A DNA stretch of 64,000 bases from Pseudarthrobacter sp. MM222. Lineage in GTDB: Bacteria > Actinomycetota > Actinomycetes > Actinomycetales > Micrococcaceae. This document shows positions 41,127-52,539 of the stretch, one piece after another. Position numbers and translations under genes: made by a program. The stretch spans positions 682,001 to 746,000 of the forward strand of contig NZ_OX352321.1 of NCBI RefSeq assembly GCF_947090775.1, in the 5' to 3' direction. Under the pieces are notes generated by a model. It ran no database searches, was not told the origin of the DNA, and saw only the letters and a list, made by a program, of their open reading frames with translations. Within the stretch, counting starts at the first letter, position 1. The number at the start of each line of letters is the position of its first letter.

Positions 41127-43175
41127 ATGAACAACAGGCTCGCCAGACTGAGTGTGCCCGTCGGCATTGTGGGCATTGTGATGCTGCTGGTTGTTCCGTT
41201 GCCCGCGCTGCTGCTGGACTTCCTCATTGTCTGCAACATCCTGCTGGCGCTCCTGGTCCTGCTGACCAGCATGTTCGTGAAGAAGCCGCTGGACTTCTCG
41301 GTATTCCCCTCGTTGCTCCTGGTCGCCACCCTGTTCCGGCTGGGCCTCAACGTGGCCTCCACCCGGCTGGTGCTGGGGGAGGGGTACGCCGGCCAGGTGA
41401 TCGAGGCCTTTGGCCATGTCACCGTGGGCGGATCCTTGATCATCGGCGCGGTGGTGTTCCTGATCCTCGTGGTCATCCAGTTCGTGGTGGTCACCAAGGG
41501 CGCCGAGCGCGTCGCGGAAGTCGGCGCCCGCTTCACCCTCGACGCCATGCCCGGCAAGCAGATGGCGATCGACGCCGACCTCAACGCCGGGCTCATCACG
41601 GACACGCAGGCCCGGGAGCGGCGCGCCGAGGTCTCGGCGGAGGCCGACTTCTATGGCGCCATGGACGGTGCATCCAAATTCGTCAAGGGCGACGCGATCG
41701 CCGGTCTCATCATCATCATCATCAACTTCGTCGGCGGCATCGCGATCGGCATGCTGCAGCGCGGCATGGAAATCGGTGACGCCCTGAGCACCTACGGCAT
41801 CCTCACGATGGGGGACGGGCTGGTCACGCAGATCCCGGCACTGCTGATGGCCGTATCCACCGGCATGATCGTGACCCGGTCGAACGCCGAATCGGACATG
41901 GGCAGCACGGCGTCCACCCAGCTGATGCAGTCGCCCAACGCGCTGATGATTGCCGGCGTCGCCGCGATCGCCATGGCGCTGATCCCGGGCATGCCGCCCC
42001 TGCCGTTCATCCTGGTAGGTGGCGGACTGATCTTCGCGTCCCGCCGGATCGCCGCCAAGCAACGGCAGGACGAGAAGTCCGCGGAGGCCGAGGCGACGGC
42101 GCTGAGTTTTCCGGAGATGGACCCGAACGAAAAACTGCTCGAGGACATGCGCATCCATCCGGTGGAAATCCTGCTCGCGCCGGATCTCGTGGACATGGTC
42201 TCCGGCGCCTCGGACGACCTGCTGGCCCGCGTCCGGTCCCTGCGGCACAAGATCGCCATGGAGTTGGGCCTTGTCATCCCGCCTGTCCGCACCCGGGACA
42301 GCGTGGACTTGCCGCTGGCCAGCTATGCGATCCGGATCGCAGGGGTGGAGGCTGGCCGCGGCACTGCCCCGTCCGGGCAGATGCTGGCCCTGGGCGACAA
42401 CCTCGATTCGCTCCCCGGCGTCGCGATGATCGAGCCGGTGTTCGGCCTGGCCGGCAAATGGATCCCGGCGGAAATGCGCCACAACGCGGAGATGACCGGT
42501 GCCACCGTGATCGACCGTGTCTCTGTCCTGGTGACGCATCTGTCCTCGATCGTCACGGCCAACGCCGCCCGGCTGTTGTCTCGTGAGGACGTCCGGGTGC
42601 TGACCGAGGGCGTGCGCAAGCAGAGCCCCTCCGCCGTCGACGAGCTCACCCCGTCGTTGCTTTCCCTGGCCGAGCTGCAGCGTGTGCTGCAGGGCCTGCT
42701 GGATGAACAGGTGCCGATCAACGATCTGGCCCGGATTTATGAAGCGCTCACCCTCCGCGCCAAGGTCTCCACTGATCCCGAATCGCTGGTGGAATCAGCC
42801 CGCCAGGCATTGGGTCCCGCGCTGACGGCCAAATTCATGGACGGCCCCGTGCTCAATGTGATCATGATCGACCCGCTCCTGGAGCAGTCCATGCTCGAGG
42901 ACATGCGGCCGGCCGAGGGCGGCAGCCAGATCGTCATGGGCCAGGACCGGCTCGACGCCGTGCTCCGCTCCGTTGCATCCGCCGTCGATTCCGCTGCGGC
43001 CGCCAACCGCCAGGCCGTGCTGGTCTGCGCGCCGGCACTCCGGCCGGCGATCCGCCGCCTCGTGGGGAGCCAGCCGGGCTCCGTGCCGGTGCTGTCCTAC
43101 CGCGAAGTTACTTCAGCCAACGTCCGGATCGAAACCGTAGGAGTCGTGCGCCATGCCGAACCGCTATCGGCTTAA
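41127..43175 (+). CDS. flhA: Flagellar export gate protein FlhA
   Basis: 682 residues. Eight TM helices in the first 320 residues (VGIVMLLVVPLPALLLDFLIVCNILLALLVLL ...), the FHIPEP-like segment GLNVASTRLVLGEGYAGQVIEAFGHVTVGG, KGAERVAEVGARFTLDAMPGKQMAIDADLNAGLI, and a cytoplasmic domain that docks chaperones. GAAAGG upstream of the ATG. It overlaps the next gene by 23 bp. Confidence 0.97.
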   Translation: MNNRLARLSVPVGIVGIVMLLVVPLPALLLDFLIVCNILLALLVLLTSMFVKKPLDFSVFPSLLLVATLFRLGLNVASTRLVLGEGYAGQVIEAFGHVTVGGSLIIGAVVFLILVVIQFVVVTKGAERVAEVGARFTLDAMPGKQMAIDADLNAGLITDTQARERRAEVSAEADFYGAMDGASKFVKGDAIAGLIIIIINFVGGIAIGMLQRGMEIGDALSTYGILTMGDGLVTQIPALLMAVSTGMIVTRSNAESDMGSTASTQLMQSPNALMIAGVAAIAMALIPGMPPLPFILVGGGLIFASRRIAAKQRQDEKSAEAEATALSFPEMDPNEKLLEDMRIHPVEILLAPDLVDMVSGASDDLLARVRSLRHKIAMELGLVIPPVRTRDSVDLPLASYAIRIAGVEAGRGTAPSGQMLALGDNLDSLPGVAMIEPVFGLAGKWIPAEMRHNAEMTGATVIDRVSVLVTHLSSIVTANAARLLSREDVRVLTEGVRKQSPSAVDELTPSLLSLAELQRVLQGLLDEQVPINDLARIYEALTLRAKVSTDPESLVESARQALGPALTAKFMDGPVLNVIMIDPLLEQSMLEDMRPAEGGSQIVMGQDRLDAVLRSVASAVDSAAAANRQAVLVCAPALRPAIRRLVGSQPGSVPVLSYREVTSANVRIETVGVVRHAEPLSA

Positions 43176-44298
43176 GGGGGCCTCGCTCGAGGAGATCCGC
43201 CGCAAGGCGGAACAGCAGCACGGCCCCGCGGCCCGCATCGTCTCGGCGGAGCGCGTCATCAGCCCCGGAATCGCGGGCCTCTTCGCCGGCGACCGCTACG
43301 AGGCGATCGTCGAAGTGCTCCCCAGCCATGAGGTGGTCACGGGCGAAGTCGTGCCCGACCCGGACGTCCTCGCCGGGTCGGACCCTCGCACAGACGCGGC
43401 GGCGGATGTTGAGCCGCCCGCGGCCGGGAGCGGCTCGGGTACCGGCATGCCGGAGCCAGCGGCTTCCCGCCCTGCCTCCGCCGCTTCCCGCAACGTCCCG
43501 CCCGCGGCGGCGTCCCGCCCCGGCCAGGCTCCGGTCCCGGCTGACGCCCCCTCCCACCAGTTGCAGGGGGCCGCCATCGCGGCGCTGCTCGAAGAGGCCG
43601 ACGCGGCCGAACTCAACCTGCACCGCCCCGGCAGCGCCGGCGTGTCGACGGAGTCGCCGGACTTTGCGCAACTGCTGGAACAGCTCGGCGCCGGGCTGCG
43701 GGCCGCCCCCGTCACCGGCCGCGAGGACGTCCCGGTCGCGCCGGTCGCGCCGATTCCGGCGTCTCCGGTGCCTGATGGACGCGGGCCCGCACCTGCTCCG
43801 CCCCGCGAAACCGTTCCGGTCCTGTTGTCCGGGGTCGGTGATCTGGTGGTTCTCATCGGCCTCGGGGACGACGCGCTCGACGCGGCCCTGGCGATGTCCA
43901 TGGCGGCCGGCGGCGCAGACGTGCGCACGGCGGGGAAGTTGACGGCCTACGGTCATCTGCACGTGGACGGTCGTCAAAGCGCGACGGCGGCCCGGGCCCA
44001 CGCAGTGCTGACGGACCAGACGGTGCTCGTCGCCTTCGGGCTGGGGAAAGCCCGCGACACGGTCGCGCGGCTGCAGTCTGTCGCCGCGATCTCCGCCGAC
44101 CAGCTCTGGGTGGTGGTGGACGCCGGACGCAAGCAGGAGGACACTGCGCGCTGGGTCAAGGTGCTCGCCTCGCAGCTCAACGTCACTGCCGTCGCCGTCG
44201 TCGGAGCGGAAGAAACCGCCACGCCGGAAACCGTCCGGGGGCTGGGGCTGCCGGTCGGTTGGGTCGACTCCGACGACGCGGCGGCCAGTGGGATATAG
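43153..44298 (+). CDS. FlhF-like protein with a degenerate GTPase domain
   Basis: 381 residues. Residues 1-56 (YRLKGASLEEIRRKAEQQHG, AARIVSAERV, GIAGLFAGDRYEAIVEV) match the N-terminal domain of FlhF. A Pro/Ala linker follows. Residues from about 215 look like an SRP-type GTPase that has lost its nucleotide motifs: VVLIGLGDDALDAALAMSMAAGGADV sits where the P-loop GxxxxGKT should be, and AVVGAEETATPETVRGLGLPVGWVDS where TKLDE and the following helix should be. FlhF normally sets flagellar site and number. Position after flhA is the usual one for flhF. The call is mine from motif comparison. Confidence 0.65.
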   Translation: MPNRYRLKGASLEEIRRKAEQQHGPAARIVSAERVISPGIAGLFAGDRYEAIVEVLPSHEVVTGEVVPDPDVLAGSDPRTDAAADVEPPAAGSGSGTGMPEPAASRPASAASRNVPPAAASRPGQAPVPADAPSHQLQGAAIAALLEEADAAELNLHRPGSAGVSTESPDFAQLLEQLGAGLRAAPVTGREDVPVAPVAPIPASPVPDGRGPAPAPPRETVPVLLSGVGDLVVLIGLGDDALDAALAMSMAAGGADVRTAGKLTAYGHLHVDGRQSATAARAHAVLTDQTVLVAFGLGKARDTVARLQSVAAISADQLWVVVDAGRKQEDTARWVKVLASQLNVTAVAVVGAEETATPETVRGLGLPVGWVDSDDAAASGI

Positions 44299-44372
44299 CT
44301 TGCGCGGATCTCGGCCGATCCCCGGGCGTGGATTCGTCCTGAGCCCTACCCCGCGAAGGGTAGATTGAGAGG

Positions 44373-44633
44373 ATGCTGGTACTCACACGCAAGCCGGGCG
44401 AACAGATCATGATCGGCGACGGCATCGTCATCACGGTTCTGGAAGGCCGCGGCGACGGTGTCCGGATAGGCATCGAGGCACCCCGGGGCGTTCCGATCCA
44501 GCGCAAGGAAGTCATCGAGGCCATTGCCGCCGCCAACCTTGCCGCGGCAGAGGCCGGAGCGGGCTCCGGCCCGGATGCCGAGGACGCCCTGCGCGGACTG
44601 TTGCCCCCTGCCCCCGCCGGCAGCTCCGACTGA
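44373..44633 (+). CDS. csrA: Translational regulator CsrA
   Basis: 86 residues. MLVLTRKPGEQIMIGDGIVITVLEGRGDGVRIGIEAPRGVPIQRKEV is the complete CsrA core, with R44-type RNA contact region present (IQRKEV); the Ala-rich tail is longer than usual. It binds GGA-loop hairpins in mRNA. FliW, its antagonist in Gram-positive bacteria, is encoded at 16033-16422. Its own start is in AGAGGATG, itself a CsrA-like motif. Confidence 0.95.
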   Translation: MLVLTRKPGEQIMIGDGIVITVLEGRGDGVRIGIEAPRGVPIQRKEVIEAIAAANLAAAEAGAGSGPDAEDALRGLLPPAPAGSSD

Positions 44634-44643
44634 CAATTTTCGG

Positions 44644-45195
44644 TTACTGGCCCAGTTCGCCGTCGAGATACTGGTCCAGCATTGGCTGCGAGGTCCGTCG
44701 CAGAATGTTCCGGGCCCGCTCGATGTTGGCAGCCACGGTGAGCTGGTCGAGAGTCTCCGCTGTATCGGCGCCGGGTCCCGGGCCGGCCACCCCAACTGGG
44801 GACGCCCCTGATGATCCCGGCGGATTCAAGTTCCGCAGGAGCTGTTGGCCGGTGCTCGCCGCGGCACTGAGCTGGCCGAGCAAATTCCGGAGCCCGGCCC
44901 GATGCTCCCGCAGGATTTCCGCCCAGGTGCCGGCCGGTGCTCCCGCGATCAGTTCGACCAGCGTGGCCTGGGCGGGAAGTCCCCATTCCGCCGCCACGGC
45001 CGCCGACTCGACGCTCCGGGCCAGGGCTTCAAAGCGCAGGCGGTCCAGGACGTTTTCGACTTCGGAGGCGGTAAAGCTGAGCCATTGAAGGTTCCCGGCC
45101 AGGAGGTGCAACCGTTGTGTCTCGAGCCTGAACAGGAGCAGTTCCAGCTCGCGGCGCTCCTGCCAAAGAGCCGCCGAAAGATCACTCGCACCCAT
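44644..45195 (-). CDS. FlgN-type export chaperone, copy 2
   Basis: 183 residues, a clear paralogue of the FlgN at 18774-19262. Matching stretches are LSAxLWxER-xLxxLLFxLExxxLxLLAGxxxWL, SEVENVLDRLR, ALARSVESAAVAAEWGLPAQATLVELIAGAPAGTWAEIL. It differs in a Gly/Pro-rich linker and an extra C-terminal helix (NIERARNILRRTSQPMLDQYLDGELGQ). It is convergent with csrA, 10 bp between stops. A dedicated partner (FliD, FliK or the NlpC/P60 protein) is possible. Confidence 0.78.
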   Translation of the reverse strand: MGASDLSAALWQERRELELLLFRLETQRLHLLAGNLQWLSFTASEVENVLDRLRFEALARSVESAAVAAEWGLPAQATLVELIAGAPAGTWAEILREHRAGLRNLLGQLSAAASTGQQLLRNLNPPGSSGASPVGVAGPGPGADTAETLDQLTVAANIERARNILRRTSQPMLDQYLDGELGQ

Positions 45196-45419
45196 GCGCC
45201 CTTTCTTGTTGCGGCCCCCGCCGAAACAGTGTTACCGCAGTTTCGGCCAAGCTTTTTCCTGAGGGTACACGGACATTGCTGTTATGGTGATAAGTTTCCT
45301 CATGGGTGCTGCGCCCGGGTATCGAACACCGCCTCCCTTGGGGGGAGTGAGGGACCGTTTGCGGGTGCGGCTCTCGGTGTTTTTAAGCTCCTTATCCGGT
45401 CTCATGGGGGGACAATCTA

Positions 45420-46238
45420 TTGAATCGCGCGGAACGCAACGAGATGGTCACACAGCACCTTCCGCTGGTGGGCTACCTCGTTTCAGATTTGTGCTCGAAA
45501 GCGTCACACCTTTCCCGCGACGACCTGGCGTCAGCGGGCGCCATCGCCCTGATTACCTCCGCCGACTCCTTTGACCCGGATCTCGGCGTGCCGTTCGGAG
45601 CCTTTGCCCGCCGTCGCATCCTCGGCGCGTTCGCGGACGAAATGCGGGCCAGCGACTGGGCCACCCGCTCGGCGCGGCGCCGGATCAAGGAAACCATGTC
45701 CGTGCAGGAAACCCTGGCGGCCGCGTTGGGACGCACTCCCACTGTTGACGAGATCGCCTCGGCCCTCGGGGTGCAGCAGAGCGTCGTCGAGGCCGCCCTG
45801 GCCGACGCGTCCCGCACCTTGACGCCCCTTGATGAAGCAGTCGTCGACACGCTGGCAGCGGAGACACTGACCCCCGAACACTCCGTACTCGCGGACGAAC
45901 GGCTGCAATACCTCCGCGCGGCTGTGACATCGCTGCCGGAACGGATGCGCTACGTGGTGGAGGAGATCTACTTCGGCGACAGGACCGTAAAGGAACTCGC
46001 CGCGGAACTCGGCTCCACCCACGCGGCAGTGTCTCAGCAGCGTTCCGAAGCCATCCGCCTGATGCGCGACGGACTCACGGCACACTACTCGGACGAACCC
46101 GGGCAGAGCTTCGAGCCGCAATCCCGGATCACACCCAGGCGCCGGAATGACTACTTGTCCCAGCTGGCCGAGGCAACCACCGGCGGCATCACCCGCGCCA
46201 TCTTCCCCGCGGCATCCATGCTCAACGAAGCGGTCTAG
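45420..46238 (+). CDS. fliA: Flagellar sigma factor FliA (sigma-28 type)
   Basis: 272 residues from TTG 45420, preceded by a GGGGGG tract. Region 2 reads LVGYLVSDLCSKASHLSRDDLASAGAIALITSADSFDPDLGVPFGAFARRRILGAFADEMRASDWATRSARR; region 3 has ALGRTPTVDEIASALGV; region 4 YVVEEIYFGDRTVKELAAELGSTHAAVSQQRSEAIRLMRDGL. This is a FliA/WhiG-type sigma factor and the natural reader of the four promoters listed here. No flgM anti-sigma gene is seen. Confidence 0.93.
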   Translation: MNRAERNEMVTQHLPLVGYLVSDLCSKASHLSRDDLASAGAIALITSADSFDPDLGVPFGAFARRRILGAFADEMRASDWATRSARRRIKETMSVQETLAAALGRTPTVDEIASALGVQQSVVEAALADASRTLTPLDEAVVDTLAAETLTPEHSVLADERLQYLRAAVTSLPERMRYVVEEIYFGDRTVKELAAELGSTHAAVSQQRSEAIRLMRDGLTAHYSDEPGQSFEPQSRITPRRRNDYLSQLAEATTGGITRAIFPAASMLNEAV

Positions 46239-46377
46239 GTACCGCCCAAAACGGGGTAGTAAGCCGACTTAGTAAGCTGACCGAGAAATTTTACTGCGCC
46301 GGTCGCCGTCGGAATCGCTCTGGGGTAGCGTCGGAACTATCGGACCTAACGGTATTCGGACCTACTCAGGAGGACGC

Positions 46378-46860
46378 ATGAAAGCTTCACCTACCCTCAC
46401 CGCCAACTGTCAGGCAGTGCTCGTGGACCTGATCGAGCTGCATGTCCAGGGCAAGCAGGCGCACTGGAACATCGTGGGAACGAACTTCCGGGACCTGCAC
46501 CTGCAGCTGGACGAAATCATCGAAGCAGCCCGCGCCTTTGCCGATGAGATGGCTGAGCGCATGCGTGCCCTGCACGCACTGCCGGACGGCCGCAGCTCCA
46601 CGGTCTCCAAGTCCACCTCCCTGGCCGAGTTCCCCGCCGGACTGATTAACACCAAGGACGCTATCGACAAGATCGTCGCCGCGCTTGACGCCGCTGTCGG
46701 CACCATGCGCAAGGTCCATGACGAAGTGGACGAAGAAGACCCGACGACGGCGGACCTGCTGCACGCGTTCATCGCCAAGTTCGAGCAGTACGCCTGGATG
46801 GTCAATGCGGAGACCATGCGCGCCACCGCCAACGTCACCACCCCCGAGAGCAAGAAGTAG
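46378..46860 (+). CDS. dps: Dps family DNA-binding ferritin
   Basis: 160 residues. The ferroxidase site is seen in KQAHWNIVGTNFRDLHLQLDEIIEAARAFADEMAERM (His, Asp, Glu ligands between subunits). It stores iron, uses up peroxide and covers DNA. AGGAGG lies 5 nt before the ATG. A strong terminator follows. Confidence 0.95.
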   Translation: MKASPTLTANCQAVLVDLIELHVQGKQAHWNIVGTNFRDLHLQLDEIIEAARAFADEMAERMRALHALPDGRSSTVSKSTSLAEFPAGLINTKDAIDKIVAALDAAVGTMRKVHDEVDEEDPTTADLLHAFIAKFEQYAWMVNAETMRATANVTTPESKK

Positions 46861-46879
46861 CCTCAGCGCTCAGCGCAGT

Positions 46880-46925
46880 CCAAGCGCCCGCGCCGGGTAC
46901 TCCCCGGCGTCGGGCGCTTGGCATT
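46880..46925. terminator. Terminator after dps
   Basis: Two stacked inverted repeats, CCAAGCGCCCG (46880-46890) with 46911-46921 and CGCCGGG (46891-46897) with 46903-46909, form an 18-bp hairpin with one bulge. The MFS gene converges on it, so it may serve both. Confidence 0.75.
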
Positions 46926-46956
46926 TAAGCCCGACTGGAGGGCAGCCTCAAACGGC

Positions 46957-48582
46957 CTATTTGGCGGTCGGCACCTTTCGCAGGACGACGGCGGCCAGCA
47001 CCGAGGCGCCCGCCATCAGCACCAGTGCGATAGCCGCCGTCACGTGCACGCCGGAATCGAAGGCGGCACGGGCAGCCGCAGTCACGGCTTCCGCCAGCGG
47101 GCCGGGAAGGGCCTGCGCCAGGTCCACGGCACCGGCCAGCGTTTCCCGGGCTTGGGCAACCCCCTCCGCCGGTGCAGCCTCGGCGACGCCGTCCGGGAGC
47201 CGGAGGTTGCCCTGGTAGGAGGCAGTCAGAATGGAGCCGAGGATGGCGGTGCCCAGCAGGGACCCCACCTCGTAGCCGGTCTCGGAAATGGCCGCCGCCG
47301 CGCCGGACTTCTCCGCGGGCGCCGCCCCGAGGATCAGGTCATTGGAAATGGTCTCCGCCGCGCCGACGCCCAGGCAGAGGATCAACAGGGCCGCCAGCAG
47401 GAGCGCCGGGCCGTTGCCGTGGTCGCCGAAGGCCACCAGGCCGTACCCCGTGGCGCTCAGCAGCAGTCCGCCGGCCACGACGAAGCCCGGCCGGACGGTC
47501 CGCACCAGCGGCACCACCAGCAGGCCGGCCGCAACGGTGGCGATCAGGGCGGGGACCATGGCGACGCCGGACTCCGAGGGGGACTGGCCCTCCAGCAGCT
47601 GCAGGTGCTGGGCGAGGAAGAGAATGAAGCCGTTGAAGGAAAACAGGGCCAATACGTTCGCCGTGATGGCCGTGCTGAAGACACGGTTGCCGAACAGGCT
47701 GACATCCAACAGCGGCGCGGTCGGGCGCGGAGCAGCAGTGTGAGCGGCAGCCGTCCCCGTTCCGCGGAGTTCCTGGCCGTCCCGCAGCAAGGCCTGCTGC
47801 CGCCGGATGAAGACGTACCCCATCAGCAGGCCGAAGCCGATCGCTGCCAGCGGCACCAGGGACAGGCCGTGCGTGGCCAGTTCCTTGATGCCATAGACCA
47901 CCGGCACCATCACCAGCAGGGACAGGGCGATGCTGGGAACGTCCACCCGGCCGGGATTCGGATCGCGCGACTCCGGAATCAGGAACACTCCGAGCGCCAG
48001 CAGCGGCAGGATGATCGGCACCGCTACCAGCAGGACCGCGCCCCACCAGAAGTGCTCCACGAGCCAGCCCCCGAAAATCGGGCCCAGGGCGGCGCCGCCG
48101 GAGAAACCCGCTGCCCAGATGGCCACGGCCAGCCGGCGGCGGTTCGGCTCAGGGAATATGTTGCGGATCAGGGACAGTGTGGAGGGCATCAGCATTGCGC
48201 CGAAGAACCCGAGCCCCGCCCGCCCGGCGATCAGCCATTCGGCGCTGGGCGCGAAGGCCGTGACGGCCGAGACGGCGGCGAAGCCGGTGCTGCCGATGAA
48301 GAGCAGGCGGCGGCGTCCGATCCGGTCACCGAGGCTCCCCATCGCTACCAGAAGGCCGGCCAGCACCAGGGGATAAGCATCCACAATCCACAGCAGTTCG
48401 ACCCCGGACGCGTCGAGGCTGCGCGCGATGGCGGGCAGCGCGAAGGTGAGCGCCGTGTTGTCCACCGCGACCAGCAGTACCGGGAACATCAGCAGGGAAA
48501 GTGCCAGCCAGTCACGCCACGGCGCCCGCGGTGCGGATGCCGGCCTCGCGCCGGTGGCTGCAGGAATCGATGTAGTCCTCAT
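46957..48582 (-). CDS. MFS drug exporter of the QacA/SmvA (DHA2) type
   Basis: 541 residues, 14 TM helices. LVAVDNTALTFALPAIARSLDASGVELLWIVDAYPLVLAGLLVAMGSLGDRIGRRRLLFIGS carries motif D1 and motif A of the 14-TM DHA2 family, whose members export cations, biocides and dyes. A perfect palindrome lies directly upstream and a TetR regulator is divergent, the QacA/QacR layout. Confidence 0.9.
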   Translation of the reverse strand: MRTTSIPAATGARPASAPRAPWRDWLALSLLMFPVLLVAVDNTALTFALPAIARSLDASGVELLWIVDAYPLVLAGLLVAMGSLGDRIGRRRLLFIGSTGFAAVSAVTAFAPSAEWLIAGRAGLGFFGAMLMPSTLSLIRNIFPEPNRRRLAVAIWAAGFSGGAALGPIFGGWLVEHFWWGAVLLVAVPIILPLLALGVFLIPESRDPNPGRVDVPSIALSLLVMVPVVYGIKELATHGLSLVPLAAIGFGLLMGYVFIRRQQALLRDGQELRGTGTAAAHTAAPRPTAPLLDVSLFGNRVFSTAITANVLALFSFNGFILFLAQHLQLLEGQSPSESGVAMVPALIATVAAGLLVVPLVRTVRPGFVVAGGLLLSATGYGLVAFGDHGNGPALLLAALLILCLGVGAAETISNDLILGAAPAEKSGAAAAISETGYEVGSLLGTAILGSILTASYQGNLRLPDGVAEAAPAEGVAQARETLAGAVDLAQALPGPLAEAVTAAARAAFDSGVHVTAAIALVLMAGASVLAAVVLRKVPTAK

Positions 48583-48589
48583 AACCGAT

Positions 48590-48615
48590 AACTATACCGT
48601 CCAGACGGTACAGTT
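48590..48615. promoter_or_regulatory. TetR-type operator between the MFS and TetR genes
   Basis: TACCGTC (48595-48601), 2 bp, GACGGTA (48604-48610) is perfect; AACT/AGTT outside extends it to 26 bp with one mismatch. It lies 8 bp from the MFS start and covers likely promoter elements of both genes. Confidence 0.82.
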
Positions 48616-48650
48616 AAGAAATGCGCGTTTAGACGGGCATGATGGAACCC

Positions 48651-49190
48651 ATGCCCAGAAAACCCGTCGCCCGCGAAGCTGTCCTTGACGCCTTCGAATC
48701 CCTGCTGATCGAAGAGGGTGAACGGGCAGCAACGTTGGACGCCGTCGCCCGGCTGGCCGGCGTCTCCAAGGGCGGCCTGCTCTACCATTTCCCGAACAAG
48801 GAAGCCATGGTCTCCGTGCTGTTGGAGCGGCTCGACCGGCTCCTTGGCGAGGACCTCGGGAGGATGGCCGCTGCGCCGGAAGGGGCCGCCGCCTACTTCA
48901 TCAAATCCTCGGTCTGGGCGGACACTCCGATGGACCGCGTCTTTGTTGCCGCGACCCGGCTGGCCGAGGTGGCCCACGAGGAAACGCTGCAGCGGATCGC
49001 GGCCGCCCAGGCCGGCTGGCTGGAGCTGCTGGCGGCCGACGTCGGGCCCGGCATGGCCAAAGCCGTGCTCTATATGGGGGACGGACTGTATTTCAACGCG
49101 ATGCTGGCCCGCGGCCCCGGCGGACCGCTCCCGGAAGTGGAGGGCGACGTCGAAAGCCTCCTGGCCGCCGTCGAACGGCTGCGCGGCTGA
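48651..49190 (+). CDS. TetR family regulator of the MFS exporter
   Basis: 179 residues from ATG 48651 (ATG 48639 and 48642 are in frame and possible). The N-terminal HTH is LLIEEGERAATLDAVARLAGVSKGGLLYHFPNKEAMVSVLLERLD, a clear TetR motif (GGLLYHFPNKE). The C-terminal ligand domain is of the TetR_C_37/AcrR sort. It probably represses the divergent exporter and itself. Confidence 0.9.
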   Translation: MPRKPVAREAVLDAFESLLIEEGERAATLDAVARLAGVSKGGLLYHFPNKEAMVSVLLERLDRLLGEDLGRMAAAPEGAAAYFIKSSVWADTPMDRVFVAATRLAEVAHEETLQRIAAAQAGWLELLAADVGPGMAKAVLYMGDGLYFNAMLARGPGGPLPEVEGDVESLLAAVERLRG

Positions 49191-49239
49191 GCTGGACGCG
49201 GGGCAATCCCGTCCGCCGAGGTCGCCGGAAGCGCGCGGA

Positions 49240-49261
49240 GTCGCCGGAACTTTCCGGCGAC
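49240..49261 (+). terminator. Hairpin after the TetR gene
   Basis: GTCGCCGGAA, 2 nt, TTCCGGCGAC is a perfect 10-bp inverted repeat 50 bp after the stop. The unit TCGCCGGA occurs again at 49222 and in inverse near 49272. No T-run. Confidence 0.5.
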
Positions 49262-49410
49262 TTCGCAGCGCTCCGGCGAATTCGCGTCCGACGGCGGTGC
49301 TGGCGCGTAACTCCCGCCGGAGCAGGGTCATTGGTTTGCGGAGCGGAGCCGGGCGTAGGACAATGGAGGCTGTGACTGTGGTCACGAGCAATTGAATATG
49401 CCATTGATCT

Positions 49411-49622
49411 GCGGCGGGAGAGTCCTGCAAGTAGGTACAAGCAGGCGCCGTAGGAGCAAATCCTCCCCAGGAATCTCTCAGGCACATGTACCGCCGCGGC
49501 AAGGCAACTCTGGAAAGTAGCAGGCTGTCCGCTGACATGCTGTGCTCACCGACGGTGCAAGCGGAGCCATGCGAGAGCACGGGCGCCGCGGAAACTCTCA
49601 GGTCCAATACAGAGCGGGGAGG
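49411..49622 (+). ncRNA. Tandem glycine riboswitch
   Basis: Two gcvT-type aptamers in series before gcvP. Aptamer 1 (about 49411-49500) runs GCGGCGGGAGAGTCC to CCCCAGGAATCTCTCAGGCAC and closes with CCGCCGC. Aptamer 2 (about 49536-49622) runs from CATGCTGTGCTCACCGAC through GCGAGAGCACGGGCGCCG to GGAAACTCTCAGGTCC. The paired signature blocks (GGGAGAGT / CTCTCAGG) are those of the glycine riboswitch. Glycine binding should turn on the gcv genes so that excess glycine is broken down. Confidence 0.92.
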
Positions 49623-49673
49623 AACCCGAATCAATGTGGCGTACCCTGCGCCGCCTTAGTTATGGAGTTCCTT

Positions 49674-52529
<2,856 letters not shown>

Positions 52530-52539
52530 GGATCCCGAG

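Noticed and set aside
45208..45234. TAAC-N15-GCCGCAAC on the minus strand before the second flgN, as a fifth FliA promoter
   Set aside because: The -10 has two mismatches to the shared pattern and ends 13 bp before the start codon, leaving almost no leader. Not strong enough to list.
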